Part shown: piece after piece, positions 7,859 through 15,682 of the stretch
Layout of the letters: each line of letters opens with the position of its first letter
Numbering within the stretch: the first letter of the stretch is position 1
Source of the DNA: Cellulomonas fimi
GTDB taxonomy: Bacteria; Actinomycetota; Actinomycetes; Actinomycetales; Cellulomonadaceae
DNA length: 64,000 bases
NCBI RefSeq assembly: GCF_028583725.1
Contig: NZ_CP110680.1
Span: 62,001-126,000 of the forward strand
Direction: 5' to 3'
Position numbers and translations under genes: made by a program
Notes under the pieces: generated by a model
The model's database searches: none
The model's input: the letters and a program-made list of their open reading frames with translations, nothing else
Told to the model about the DNA's origin: nothing

Positions 7859-7885
7859 CGGGGGTTCAAATCCCCCCTCGCGCAC
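7859..7885 (+). other. tRNA 3'-end fragment, probable attachment site
   Basis: The sequence has a perfect T-arm: GGGGG at 7860-7864, loop TTCAAAT, CCCCC at 7872-7876, then acceptor strand CTCGCGC and discriminator A at 7884. The matching 5' acceptor strand GCGCGAG, a D-arm and an anticodon arm are absent from the 90 bases upstream, so this is not a complete tRNA. The piece resembles the 3' end of a leucine- or serine-type tRNA. Such fragments mark where an element that integrates into a tRNA gene meets the chromosome; the intact tRNA would lie at the other end of the element, beyond the left edge. Confidence 0.75.
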
Positions 7886-7926
7886 AGTGGGGTGGTTCCC
7901 GAAGGAATCGCCCGAGCAGTACCGAG

Positions 7927-7958
7927 ACTCCCGGTCAGGGTTCCTGGCCGGGAGTTTT
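7927..7958 (+). terminator. Intrinsic terminator beyond the tRNA fragment
   Basis: ACTCCCGG (7927-7934) pairs with CCGGGAGT (7948-7955), with further pairs inside and a short loop, followed by TTTT. It probably terminated the original tRNA transcript, since it lies on the chromosome side of the att fragment. Confidence 0.75.
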
Positions 7959-8009
7959 CGCGTTCGTGGGGCGCCGACGCCCGGGCCGCGGGCCAGTCGG
8001 GGACAGCAC

Positions 8010-8040
8010 GGAGCCCCGCCGAGCGGCTCGACGGGGCTCC
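8010..8040. terminator. Terminator hairpin for the LPXTG gene
   Basis: GGAGCCCCG (8010-8018) and CGGGGCTCC (8032-8040) make a perfect 9-bp stem about 54 bp beyond the stop of the minus-strand gene at 8094. No T-tract is present, as is common in high-GC actinobacteria. Confidence 0.6.
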
Positions 8041-8093
8041 GTGGCTGCAGGATCGACGGTGACCGGAAGCGTCCGGGCCCGCCTCGTCCTGCC

Positions 8094-10451
8094 TCAGGGC
8101 GAGGTGCGCGCCCGGCGCCGCAGCAGGACGAGCGCCCCACCGACCACGATCAGGCCGAGCGCGGTCGGGACGATCCAGGGGTCGGAGAAGCCCGTCGCGG
8201 GCAGCCTCCCGCCCCAGGCCGCGCCGGTGCGCTGGGCGACCGTGCGGCTGCCGGAGCCTCCCGACGGATCGGCGGGAGCCTGTGCGCCGGTCCCGGATCC
8301 CGGCGGGTTCGCGGGCACGGGCCCTGGCGGGTCGACCGGGCCGGGATCCGGCGGGTCGGTCGGCTCGGGTGCGATCTGGACGATCGGACCACCGCCCAGC
8401 CACGCCATGCTCTCCGCGCCCTCGGCGAAGGTGCCGACGGCGTCGCCGGCCCGGCCGGCCTGCGCGGCCTGGGCGGCCAGCGGCACGCTCACCGCGTCGT
8501 AGAGGGAGGACTGCACGGTCGCCGGCAGGGTCGGGTGCGCCTGCTGGAACTGCTCGGCGGGCATCGCCTCACGCGGCGTGTCCGGGAGCGTGACACCGCC
8601 GACGATGTCCATCCAGTACTCCATCTCCCCGAACGTCCACTCGTACCGGAAGAGCGGCGTGCTCAGCTGCTCGAGGTACTCGTCGAAGACGTCCTGCGGG
8701 TCCCACGCCGTGCGCGCCGGCCACGCCGAGACGTCACCGGAGCCGATCACGTCGTGGAACGCGCCCGGCCGCTCGGCGTCGCGCTCCTTCAGCCACTGGG
8801 CGGCCACCCGGGACGTGTAGACGCGACGCAGGTCCGAGTACTCCGGGGCGGTGTTCACCCGCTGCTCCAGCAGCGGCGCGAACGTGTCGGCGATCCGCTG
8901 CGTGTTGCGGTCCACGACGTCCTGCGGCGCGTCCTCGCAGAGGTCCTCGACCTGGCCCGGCGGGCGCCAGTCGATGTCCATCGGCTCGTACCGGGCGGCC
9001 AGGGGTGCGTCGAGGATGTACAGCTGGTCGCCGTCCTCGCGGACGGTCGCCGGCTCGGGCTCGACCCACATGCGGTACGACCCGTGGCAGATCAGGCCGT
9101 CGGAGGTGCGCTCCATCGAGTCCCAGAACGCCTTGCCGTGCTCCGTGGCCGGGTCCATGTACGTGTTCTGCGTCTCCTTGAACCGCAGGTCCGCCTGCAG
9201 CAGCACGCGCCCCGCGTCGGTGGTCGCGAACTGCGGGTCGATGATGGACTCCGGCGTGTCCGGGTTGAGGTTCACCCAGAACTGGCTCTGGTCGAGGGAC
9301 AGCCAGGTGAACAGCGCGTCCGAGGACAGGTCGAGCGCGGCCTCGCCCCCGTATCCCGGCTCGGCCTCGCCGTCGTCCGGCAGCTCGGCGGCGGAGAAGG
9401 CGTACCCGAAGTCCTTGGTCTGCGGGTTGTCGGACACGTAGTGCAGCTCGAGCGACGTCCAGTCGATGCCGCCCGGACGCCGCGGACCGAAGCCCTGACG
9501 GCGCTGGTCGTTCGCGAAGTCGTCCGCGAGGCGCCGGGCCTCGCGCGCGTCGGCGGCCGTCCGGCCCGAGCGCTGGGCGAGGTCCTTGGCGGCGCCGCCG
9601 GTCGGCCTGTTCGGGTCGGGGCTCATCGAGCTGTTGCCCGGGTTCGCCGCCGGGTTCTGCAGGCGTGCGGTGGACTCCAGCACGACGTACCGCACGCCGT
9701 GCTGGTTCATCAGCCGGATCTGCCCGGGCAGCGGCTCCTGGCTGAAGACGTAGTACACCCTCCAGCCCGACCCGCGCATCAGCGCCTGGTCGGCCCGCAG
9801 CTGGTCGAGCTTGAGCGGTGAGCCACCGGACTTGAGCTCGTAGGCGACCTGCCGGGCACGGTTCACGGAGTCGTACCGGCGGTCGTACCCGAGGTTCTTC
9901 TCCTTCGCGAGCTGCGTGTCCTCGCACATCCAGTCCGGGCCGCCGAGCTTCAGGCGCCGCCCGACGTTGCGGTGGAAGCCGTCGCCCCGCGAGTCGTTGG
10001 CCATGTTCGGGATGTACGTGTTGCGCCAGCGCTCCCACTCCCACTCGCCGCCGCTGGTCGTGTACTCCTTCCAGCGCCGGAGCATGTGGTCCTCGGACCC
10101 GGCGGGGAAGCTCTTGTACTCGCCCTGCAGCGCGTCGAGCTCCGCACTGGTCGGCGCCGCACGGTTCCGGTACGCCTCGGCGGGGTTCTCATACGTGTAG
10201 TCCGGGATCTTCTCCTTGTGCCCCGCCGGCACGTTCTTCCCGCCGGGTAGGTCGTCGTCGCCCGCGATGCCGTCAATGCCGTCGATCAGCTCGTCGCACT
10301 GGATGTCGAAGCGGGGTGCGGCCTCCACCTCGCCGACCGGGACGAGCACGACCGTGATGGCGAGCGCGAGCCCGGCGGCGAGGCCGAGCAGGTCTCGGAG
10401 CCGGTCGCGGCGCCGGTCCGGGCGCGGGAGGTTGCTTCGTGGCACGTCCAT
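8094..10451 (-). CDS. LPXTG-anchored surface protein with nuclease-like motif
   Basis: 785 residues from ATG 10451, which has AGGGGG seven bases upstream. A basic N-terminus plus a hydrophobic stretch (residues 20-40) ending EVEAAP is a signal peptide. The C-terminus has a Pro-rich spacer, LPATG, a hydrophobic helix and RRRARTSP, the classic sortase signal for covalent wall attachment. Near residues 190-260 I see RYDSVNRARQVAYELKSGG (D194, E205, K207), then a helix with Q218 and strands WRVYYVF and VRYVVLE: the order of a PD-(D/E)XK nuclease core, as found in bacterial REase-fold toxins. The rest, about 450 residues, is unrecognised. It may be a wall-anchored exoprotein or toxin-like nuclease. 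Anchoring is well supported; enzymatic activity is inference. No sortase gene lies nearby. Confidence 0.8.
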   Translation of the reverse strand: MDVPRSNLPRPDRRRDRLRDLLGLAAGLALAITVVLVPVGEVEAAPRFDIQCDELIDGIDGIAGDDDLPGGKNVPAGHKEKIPDYTYENPAEAYRNRAAPTSAELDALQGEYKSFPAGSEDHMLRRWKEYTTSGGEWEWERWRNTYIPNMANDSRGDGFHRNVGRRLKLGGPDWMCEDTQLAKEKNLGYDRRYDSVNRARQVAYELKSGGSPLKLDQLRADQALMRGSGWRVYYVFSQEPLPGQIRLMNQHGVRYVVLESTARLQNPAANPGNSSMSPDPNRPTGGAAKDLAQRSGRTAADAREARRLADDFANDQRRQGFGPRRPGGIDWTSLELHYVSDNPQTKDFGYAFSAAELPDDGEAEPGYGGEAALDLSSDALFTWLSLDQSQFWVNLNPDTPESIIDPQFATTDAGRVLLQADLRFKETQNTYMDPATEHGKAFWDSMERTSDGLICHGSYRMWVEPEPATVREDGDQLYILDAPLAARYEPMDIDWRPPGQVEDLCEDAPQDVVDRNTQRIADTFAPLLEQRVNTAPEYSDLRRVYTSRVAAQWLKERDAERPGAFHDVIGSGDVSAWPARTAWDPQDVFDEYLEQLSTPLFRYEWTFGEMEYWMDIVGGVTLPDTPREAMPAEQFQQAHPTLPATVQSSLYDAVSVPLAAQAAQAGRAGDAVGTFAEGAESMAWLGGGPIVQIAPEPTDPPDPGPVDPPGPVPANPPGSGTGAQAPADPSGGSGSRTVAQRTGAAWGGRLPATGFSDPWIVPTALGLIVVGGALVLLRRRARTSP

Positions 10452-10523
10452 CTGGGCCCCCTGAGACCAGCGACGACGCAAACCCCGCCAGGCTCCCGTA
10501 AACCGTGCAGAACGGTCAACGGG

Positions 10524-11096
10524 TTAGTGGGACCGCTCCCTCGCGACCCGGTCCGGAGCGGCGGTCTGAGGGCGGTCGACGTGAAGCCCGGCCGTGAAGG
10601 TGAGGACGGCGTCGTGCAGGTCGTCCGCGAACTGCGGTGCGGACGTCGTACCGGTGACCACGGCGAGCCAGATGCTGCCGGGCACCGGGGCGGCGACCTG
10701 CGAGGTCGAGCTGAGAGCGCCCGTCACGGTGCGCTCGACGCGGCGCGCGACCAGGCCGGGCCCGATGCCGGTGTCGACGGGCTCGTCGCTCTGCACGACG
10801 AGCCGCGCGAGGGTGAGGTCCGCCCGCAGCGGGGCGGTGCGGAGCCACGTCAGGGAGATCGCACTGACCTCGGGCTCGGAGCTCGCGTCGCCCGCCGAGC
10901 CCAGGCGCAGCAGCGTCACCACCGCACCGCTGCCCGCGCTGGCCCGGGCCACCGACACCAGCACCGCGGCCGCGCCGCGGCGACGACGCTCGTCGAGCGC
11001 CGCCCACACCGGGGTCCGCGCGACGAGGGCGACGAGGTCGTCGCGCATCGACGGCGCGTCTCCTCGCAGGGCGTGCCAGCCGTCGGACGCGGTCAC
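10524..11096 (-). CDS. Hypothetical protein divergent from the WXG/toxin operon
   Basis: 190 residues if started at GTG 11096; an internal ATG (MRDDLVALVARTPVW) is also possible, and the open frame further upstream overlaps the divergent operon. The protein is soluble, with alternating beta-like stretches (GAAAVLVSVARASAGSGAVV, PGSIWLAVVTGTT) and no signal peptide. I do not recognise it. It is transcribed away from the WXG-like/toxin operon starting at 11223 and shares a ~126-bp control region with it; downstream, on the same strand, lies the LPXTG protein gene. By position it could be an export chaperone or accessory factor for the T7-type substrates, but nothing in its sequence shows this. 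Confidence 0.6.
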   Translation of the reverse strand: MTASDGWHALRGDAPSMRDDLVALVARTPVWAALDERRRRGAAAVLVSVARASAGSGAVVTLLRLGSAGDASSEPEVSAISLTWLRTAPLRADLTLARLVVQSDEPVDTGIGPGLVARRVERTVTGALSSTSQVAAPVPGSIWLAVVTGTTSAPQFADDLHDAVLTFTAGLHVDRPQTAAPDRVARERSH

Positions 11097-11222
11097 GCCG
11101 AAGCTGAACGGTGGCCGTGAGGGGACGCCCGGCAGACCGGATCCCGGCGAGGCGCGCTCGACGCTAGGGTGCACACCCGGACGATCCCATACGAATCGAC
11201 CCGCGACGCGCAGGGAGCCGAC

Positions 11223-11519
11223 GTGACCGACGAGCTGACCCGGGCGCAGGACCGCGTCGACGACCTGCGCGCGCTGCTGCGCCAGGTCCGGGAGGCGCGC
11301 GAGGGCCTCCCGTCCCTGCACCGCGCCGCCGAGGCCGTCGGTTCGCCCGGCACCTGGACGGGGACGGCGGCCGACCGGCTGCACCGCGACGAGCTCGCGC
11401 CGGTCGCCGCCGCGCTCCCGCGGACGCTGGTCCGCGTCGAGGAGGCCGTGGCGGACGAGCTCGCGCACGCCGAGCGCGCGCTGGGGCGGGCACGCGAGGA
11501 CGCGGAGGGCGCCGCGTGA
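11223..11519 (+). CDS. WXG100-like small helical protein
   Basis: 98 residues from GTG 11223, with AGGGAG upstream. The protein is almost entirely helical with a central turn SPGTWTGTAADRLHRDE, where WTG matches the W-x-G turn of WXG100/ESAT-6-like proteins at about the expected midpoint. These small helical hairpins are exported by type VII secretion, often as partners or leaders of larger toxins encoded just downstream. Here the next gene overlaps it by GTGA and encodes such a toxin candidate, which supports the assignment. No type VII secretion machinery is visible in the window. A short helical partner that stays in the cytoplasm is the main alternative. Confidence 0.7.
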   Translation: MTDELTRAQDRVDDLRALLRQVREAREGLPSLHRAAEAVGSPGTWTGTAADRLHRDELAPVAAALPRTLVRVEEAVADELAHAERALGRAREDAEGAA

Positions 11520-12931
11520 CGCGTCTCGTCGAGGTCTGCCCGAAGGCGCTGTCCGAGGTCCGCTCGGACGTGGCGGCGACCCGCGACGCGGTCCGCGACA
11601 CGGTCGGCCCGTTGCGGCACCGGATGGTCGCGCTGGGCGTGCCGACGGGGGCCATGGACGAGGCACAGATCATGGCGGACCGTCTCGGCACGCACGTGCT
11701 CGGCACGCTCGACCCGTACGTCGCGCGCGCACGGGACCTGGCGGCGATGCGCTACGACGGTGCCTTCGGTGCGACCCTGCCGGTGGTCGACGATCCGGAC
11801 CCGTACGTCCCCGCCAGCCCGTTCACGCAGACCGCGCTCGCGGGTGGGGGCGTCGCCCTGACGTGGAGCGCGGCACCCGTCGAGGAGCAGCAGGCCGACG
11901 AGCGGGACACCGAGAGGTCCCGCGGGATCGGCGACTGGTTCGGCGACCGCTGGGACGACCTGTCCGGGGCGGTGTCGGACGGTGTCGACCGGTTCGCCGA
12001 CGTCGCCACCGACGCCTGGGACGGCGTGCTGGACGCGGGTGGGCAGGTCGCCGACTGGTGGGACCGGACCAGCGCCGACCTCGGCGGCTGGATCGACGAG
12101 AACCTGGACGGGCTGCGCGACTTCATCGGCGAGCACGTCGCGGTGTTCCGCGTCCTCGCCTCGGTGTGCCGGGTCGTCGGCTGGGTCCTCGTGGGCGTCG
12201 GGGCGGTGCTGACGGTCGCGCTCGCGATCATCGGCGGCCTGGGTGGGGCCGCGATCGGCGCCGTCTTCGGCTTCGGGGTCGGTGCCGTGCCGGCCGGCGG
12301 CGCTGGTGTCGTCGCAGGGTTGTCCTTCGGGCTCAAGGTCGTCGGCGTCGGCTTCACGCTCGTGTCCGTCGGCGACTTCCTCGACGTCGCGGCCGACTGG
12401 GGCGAGGGCACGATCGACGGGCAGCAGCTCGTCCAGCAGGGCGGCCTCGAGCTCGTCCTCGCCGTGACGTCGTTGCTGGGCGCCGGTGCTGTCGGGAAGA
12501 TCCTGCAGAAGACCCTGCGGCACCTCCCGGCGTCGTGGCGTTCGGCGCTCGACGACCTCTTCTCCCGCCCGGCGCCGACGCGGCCCCGCGGTCCGTTCGC
12601 GTCGTCCGACCCGTTCGTCGCCGACGCCGCCAACGCGATCGAGGCCGCGTTCCCCGGGCAGGTCCGGGACATCAACAACCTCGTGCCGATGAGCAACGGG
12701 CTCTCGCGCGAGGTGGACGTCGACCTGGGCGATATCGTCGTCCAGGTCAAGGAAGGCAACGCGCGAGGGCTGACCGGCCAGATCCTCAAGACCGAGCAGA
12801 CGACCGGCCGCCGGACCATCGGGTTCGCCCCCGACATGCCCGACGGGGCGTGGCAGGCCGCCGCGAGGCAGGGCATCCCGATCGCGCGGTCGCTCGACGA
12901 GCTCGTCGCCATGGTGGGAGAGATGCGGTGA
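11516..12931 (+). CDS. Polymorphic toxin candidate with C-terminal nuclease-like domain
   Basis: 471 residues from GTG 11516, coupled to the WXG-like gene. The first ~75 residues are helical, as in type VII substrates. Residues 138-200 have WFGDRWDDL/WWDRTSADLGGWIDE-type aromatic repeats, and residues 208-330 are strongly hydrophobic and glycine-rich, like the pore or transfer region of contact-dependent toxins. The tail (from ~365) has SREVDVDLGDIVVQVKEGNA, giving D401/D403 and Q410-x-K412, a PD-(D/E)XK-type core with Q for E, then GLTGQILKTEQTTGRR and a Rossmann-like ending. A conserved delivery body with a nuclease tail followed directly by a small coupled gene is the polymorphic toxin plan. 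The enzymatic activity is inferred from motif order only. Confidence 0.7.
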   Translation: MTRLVEVCPKALSEVRSDVAATRDAVRDTVGPLRHRMVALGVPTGAMDEAQIMADRLGTHVLGTLDPYVARARDLAAMRYDGAFGATLPVVDDPDPYVPASPFTQTALAGGGVALTWSAAPVEEQQADERDTERSRGIGDWFGDRWDDLSGAVSDGVDRFADVATDAWDGVLDAGGQVADWWDRTSADLGGWIDENLDGLRDFIGEHVAVFRVLASVCRVVGWVLVGVGAVLTVALAIIGGLGGAAIGAVFGFGVGAVPAGGAGVVAGLSFGLKVVGVGFTLVSVGDFLDVAADWGEGTIDGQQLVQQGGLELVLAVTSLLGAGAVGKILQKTLRHLPASWRSALDDLFSRPAPTRPRGPFASSDPFVADAANAIEAAFPGQVRDINNLVPMSNGLSREVDVDLGDIVVQVKEGNARGLTGQILKTEQTTGRRTIGFAPDMPDGAWQAAARQGIPIARSLDELVAMVGEMR

Positions 12932-13305
12932 AGGGTGCGCTCGTGCTCAGCGAGGACGCGGGCCTGTTCGAGGTCGCGCGCGACGTGATCGTCGGTCGGG
13001 GCGGGACCGCGGTCGAGGACACGGCCCAGCTCCGGGGGCCCGACGGCTTCCTGCTGACGCTGTTCCGCGACGAGTACCCGGGCGACGACTTCCGCGAGCA
13101 GCCCTTCACCGCGGCCGACGGGGTCGAGGACGTCCCGCCGCTGACGCAGGTGCACGGTCTGCCCGTCGAGTGCCGGTCCGAGGTGCTGTTCGTCGACGTC
13201 GTCGGGGCGATCTCGGCTGCCGCCGCGAGGCCCGTGTGGGTCCTGGACAACGAGTCGGTCCTCTGGGCCGCCGAGCGGCTGGACCCCGCGACGATCTCGC
13301 TCTGA
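12928..13305 (+). CDS. Probable immunity protein for the upstream toxin
   Basis: 125 residues from GTG 12928, overlapping the toxin stop codon (GTGA). It is acidic (FRDEYPGDDFREQPFTAADG) with no signal peptide or membrane segment, as expected for a cytoplasmic inhibitor of a basic nuclease tail. I recognise no named immunity family. The role is inferred from the gene order and the tight coupling, which are typical of toxin-immunity pairs; sequence alone would leave it a hypothetical protein. It ends the three-gene operon 11223-13305; the next gene, on the opposite strand, converges on it. Confidence 0.6.
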   Translation: MKGALVLSEDAGLFEVARDVIVGRGGTAVEDTAQLRGPDGFLLTLFRDEYPGDDFREQPFTAADGVEDVPPLTQVHGLPVECRSEVLFVDVVGAISAAAARPVWVLDNESVLWAAERLDPATISL

Positions 13306-13375
13306 GTGCCGCGAGGCCGGCAGGGCGGCGCCCGCTCGCGAGGACGCGCGTCCGAGGCCGACCCGGTGCCGCGTG

Positions 13376-13882
13376 TCAGCCGCTCGTGGCCATCACGCGC
13401 GTGAGGGCGTCGACCTTGTCGAGGCACGCCTCGAGGCCGGCGGCCGAGAGGTCGCGCGACGCCTCCGTCGTGTAGCCGCGCTCGATCACGGTGAGCCGTG
13501 TGCCGTCGTCGGTGGGCTCGAACGTCACGAGGTGCGGCACGGGGTCGGGGACGCCGTCCAGGCCGGCCGCGGCCGGGCCGAGGTGATGCCCGTCGGCGTC
13601 GACGAACCGCAGGTCGTAGCGCAGCTCGTGGGGCGCGTCGACGAGGGTGTACGTCCACGACATGTACGTCGTCGCACCGCCCATCTCCGCCGGTGCGCGC
13701 ATCCCCAGGAGCGACGTGCCGCCCTCGCGGACGTCCAGCACGGCGACGGGGCAGGTGAACGGGCCGGGGCACCACCACTGCCGGACCAGCCCGGGCTCGG
13801 TCCACACCCGCCACGCCTCGTGCGGCGTCACGGGCAGCCGCCGCGTGGCCACCACGTCGTAGGTCTGCTCGGTCTCGGGCAT
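13376..13882 (-). CDS. SRPBCC/AHSA1-type START-like domain protein
   Basis: 168 residues from ATG 13882, preceded by AGGAGG. The sequence follows the AHSA1 pattern: RRLPVTPHEAWRVWTEPGLVRQWWCPG at the start (read for TPHEAWRVWTEP and QWW), then DVREGG, and later HLVTFEPTDDGTRLTVIERG and a C-terminal helix GLEACLDKVDAL. These proteins fold as a cup around a hydrophobic ligand; most are uncharacterised and some are stress-related. It converges with the toxin-immunity operon and is divergent from a second SRPBCC gene at 14076, so two unrelated-looking members of the superfamily share this 193-bp intergenic region. Confidence 0.85.
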   Translation of the reverse strand: MPETEQTYDVVATRRLPVTPHEAWRVWTEPGLVRQWWCPGPFTCPVAVLDVREGGTSLLGMRAPAEMGGATTYMSWTYTLVDAPHELRYDLRFVDADGHHLGPAAAGLDGVPDPVPHLVTFEPTDDGTRLTVIERGYTTEASRDLSAAGLEACLDKVDALTRVMATSG

Positions 13883-14075
13883 CTCGTCCTCCTGCGGTTC
13901 CGACGTCGTCCCCGATACGGACCCGGCTCCGCGGGCGAACTCACCGTCCGGCGACGCGGCGTCTCGTTCACCGTCGCAGGCCACCGGGCGGGCGCTCGGT
14001 CCGACCGGCGCGCATGCTGGGTCGAACCGGGCTGGAGCACCTCGGTCCGTCGCGTGCTCGACGTGAGGAAAGTCG

Positions 14076-14852
14076 ATGACCACGAGAGTCGAGAAGTCGG
14101 TCCTGGTGAACGTGCCGGTGGCCGTGGCGTACAACCAGTGGACGCAGTTCGAGGACTTCCCGCAGTTCATGGGCGGTGTGAGGTCGGTGACGCAGCTGAG
14201 CGACGACCGGTTGCAGTGGGTGGCCGAGATCGCCGGCGTGAAGCGTCAGTGGGAGGCCCGCATCCTCGAGCAGGTGCCCGACCACAAGGTCGCGTGGGCC
14301 GCCACCGAGGGTGCGACCAACGCGGGTGCGGTGACGTTCGAGGACGTCGGTGGCGGGCAGACCTCGGTCCACCTGTCGCTGGAGTACGAGCCCGAGGGGC
14401 TGGTCGAGAAGGTCGGCGACAAGCTCGACGTCGTCGAGAACCAGGCGGAGAAGGACCTCGAGCGGTTCAAGGCGTTCATCGAGGCCGAGGGGTATGCGAC
14501 GGGCGCGTGGCGCGGGTCGGTCGGCGCCGGCACGGGCGCGGGCACGCCCGGCGTGGAGGACGCCGCGGCGTCACGTGGCGACTCGGGCAAGGCCGGGGTC
14601 TCGGCCAAGGCCGTCGCTGCCGGGGTGGGTCTGGCCGCCGCCGGCGTGGCTGCGGCCGCTGCGACGCGGAAGAGCGGCTCGACCGACGACGTCGTCGTCA
14701 CCGAGTACGACGACGTGACGCCCGTCGTCACCCCGGACGTCGGGGTCACGCCCGTCGTCGACGAGGACGTGGAGGTCGTCGTCACGGACGTGCCGCCGGC
14801 CGGGACGCTCCCCACCACGGAGGACCGGACCGACCCCGGCACCCGGATCTGA
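14076..14852 (+). CDS. SRPBCC (polyketide cyclase/dehydrase-like) protein with low-complexity tail
   Basis: 258 residues from ATG 14076 with GAGGAAAG upstream. The first ~150 residues are a START-like domain: KSVLVNVPVAVAYNQWTQFE, DFPQFMGGVRSVTQL, then EPEGLVEKVGDKLDVVENQAEKDLERFK as the closing helix. This matches the common actinobacterial membrane-associated SRPBCC group. The remainder is unusual: a short Ala/Gly-rich stretch that could insert in a membrane (AVAAGVGLAAAGVAAAAA), then an acidic Val/Asp/Thr repeat region (DVTPVVTPDVGVTPVVDEDV). Ligand and role are unknown. The tail could be a disordered interaction region. Confidence 0.85.
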   Translation: MTTRVEKSVLVNVPVAVAYNQWTQFEDFPQFMGGVRSVTQLSDDRLQWVAEIAGVKRQWEARILEQVPDHKVAWAATEGATNAGAVTFEDVGGGQTSVHLSLEYEPEGLVEKVGDKLDVVENQAEKDLERFKAFIEAEGYATGAWRGSVGAGTGAGTPGVEDAAASRGDSGKAGVSAKAVAAGVGLAAAGVAAAAATRKSGSTDDVVVTEYDDVTPVVTPDVGVTPVVDEDVEVVVTDVPPAGTLPTTEDRTDPGTRI

Positions 14853-15097
14853 CCATCACCTCAGGCGCGGTCGCGCGTCACGCCGCCGCTGTCGATGTGA
14901 CGGGCACGAGCGCACCCGTCATCGCATCTCCCCGACGATCGTCAGCGTCGGAGCACGCCCGCGTCGTCGAAGGTCACCGTGCGCACCCACGGCTCGGCAC
15001 CGACGTGCGAGTCCAGCCCGAGCGCAGCCGTCGGGACCGGCGCGCCCCTTTTGGTACGGTTCGTCGGTCTTGGAGGACGAGTCGTGAGAGGTCGTGG

Positions 15098-15682
15098 ATG
15101 AGGCCGGTCTGGCGCGCCGCGGTGGGTCTGGGAATCGTCGCGGGGCTGGTGGGGTGCTCCTCGCCGCAACCGGCGGCGCCGACCGCTGCGTCGACGACGG
15201 CCCCACCGAGTCCGACGCCGACCCCGACGACCGTGGACTACTCCAACGCGGAGCTCGGGATCGTCTTCGAGGACGAGCCGCAGTGGGCGGGCGACGCGGC
15301 GGCGGTCTACCACTGGGCGGCGCTGTACGAGACGGAGTACTGGCGGACCCTGACCACCAACACGGTGAGCCCCGCGTTCGCGACCATGGCCTCGCCCGAG
15401 GTGCAGGCCTGGATGCAGCAGATCGCCGACACGAACGGGAGTCTCCAGGCCGAGGTCGGCGGGGTGTTCCGCGTGGACGTGCGCGACGTCGTCGTCGAGG
15501 GCGACAGCGCCAGCGTGATCGCGTGCCTCGACTACGCCGACGCGACCTTCGCCGACCCCAACGGCTCCTACACCCCCGACCAGGTCGGGTTCGGCGGCGT
15601 CTCGCACCAGGAGCTCACGTTCCTGCGCGTCGACGCCGACGCGTGGATCGTCCAGACCAGCACGGTCGAGGGCAAGTGCTGA
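15098..15682 (+). CDS. Secreted lipoprotein
   Basis: 194 residues from ATG 15098. The N-terminus MRPVWRAAVGLGIVAGLVGC is a lipoprotein signal peptide with lipobox LVGC, cleaved before C20. A Ser/Thr/Pro/Ala spacer (residues 21-45) follows, then a compact domain with TYWRTLTTNTVSPAFATMAS-like helices and a beta-rich end (DVVVEGDSASVIACLDYAD). The size and layout resemble the many small actinobacterial lipoproteins with an NTF2-like or SnoaL-like fold, but I cannot confirm the fold. The next gene begins at a GTG that overlaps this stop codon, so the two exported proteins are probably co-translated. Confidence 0.8.
   Translation: MRPVWRAAVGLGIVAGLVGCSSPQPAAPTAASTTAPPSPTPTPTTVDYSNAELGIVFEDEPQWAGDAAAVYHWAALYETEYWRTLTTNTVSPAFATMASPEVQAWMQQIADTNGSLQAEVGGVFRVDVRDVVVEGDSASVIACLDYADATFADPNGSYTPDQVGFGGVSHQELTFLRVDADAWIVQTSTVEGKC

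Larger units (their letters stand above)
7535..8093. other. Island edge without protein genes
   Basis: This 559-bp stretch between the methylase and the LPXTG protein gene holds no convincing coding frame. It contains a four-copy repeat with a long palindrome (7719-7821), a tRNA 3'-end fragment (7859-7885) and two terminator hairpins (7927-7958 and 8010-8040). Minus-strand translations of the tRNA piece contain strings such as GDLNPRQ and GGFEPPP, well-known artefacts of translating tRNA 3' ends, and should not be annotated as proteins. Confidence 0.8.

Noticed and set aside
1..7880. A prophage
   Set aside because: No capsid, portal, terminase, tail or lysis genes; only recombinase, nuclease and modification genes.
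7790..7885. A complete tRNA gene
   Set aside because: Only the T-arm and 3' acceptor strand exist; no D-arm, anticodon arm or matching 5' acceptor strand.
7799..8403. Minus-strand peptides containing GDLNPRQ and GGFEPPP
   Set aside because: These strings come from translating a tRNA 3' end and are a known annotation artefact, not proteins.
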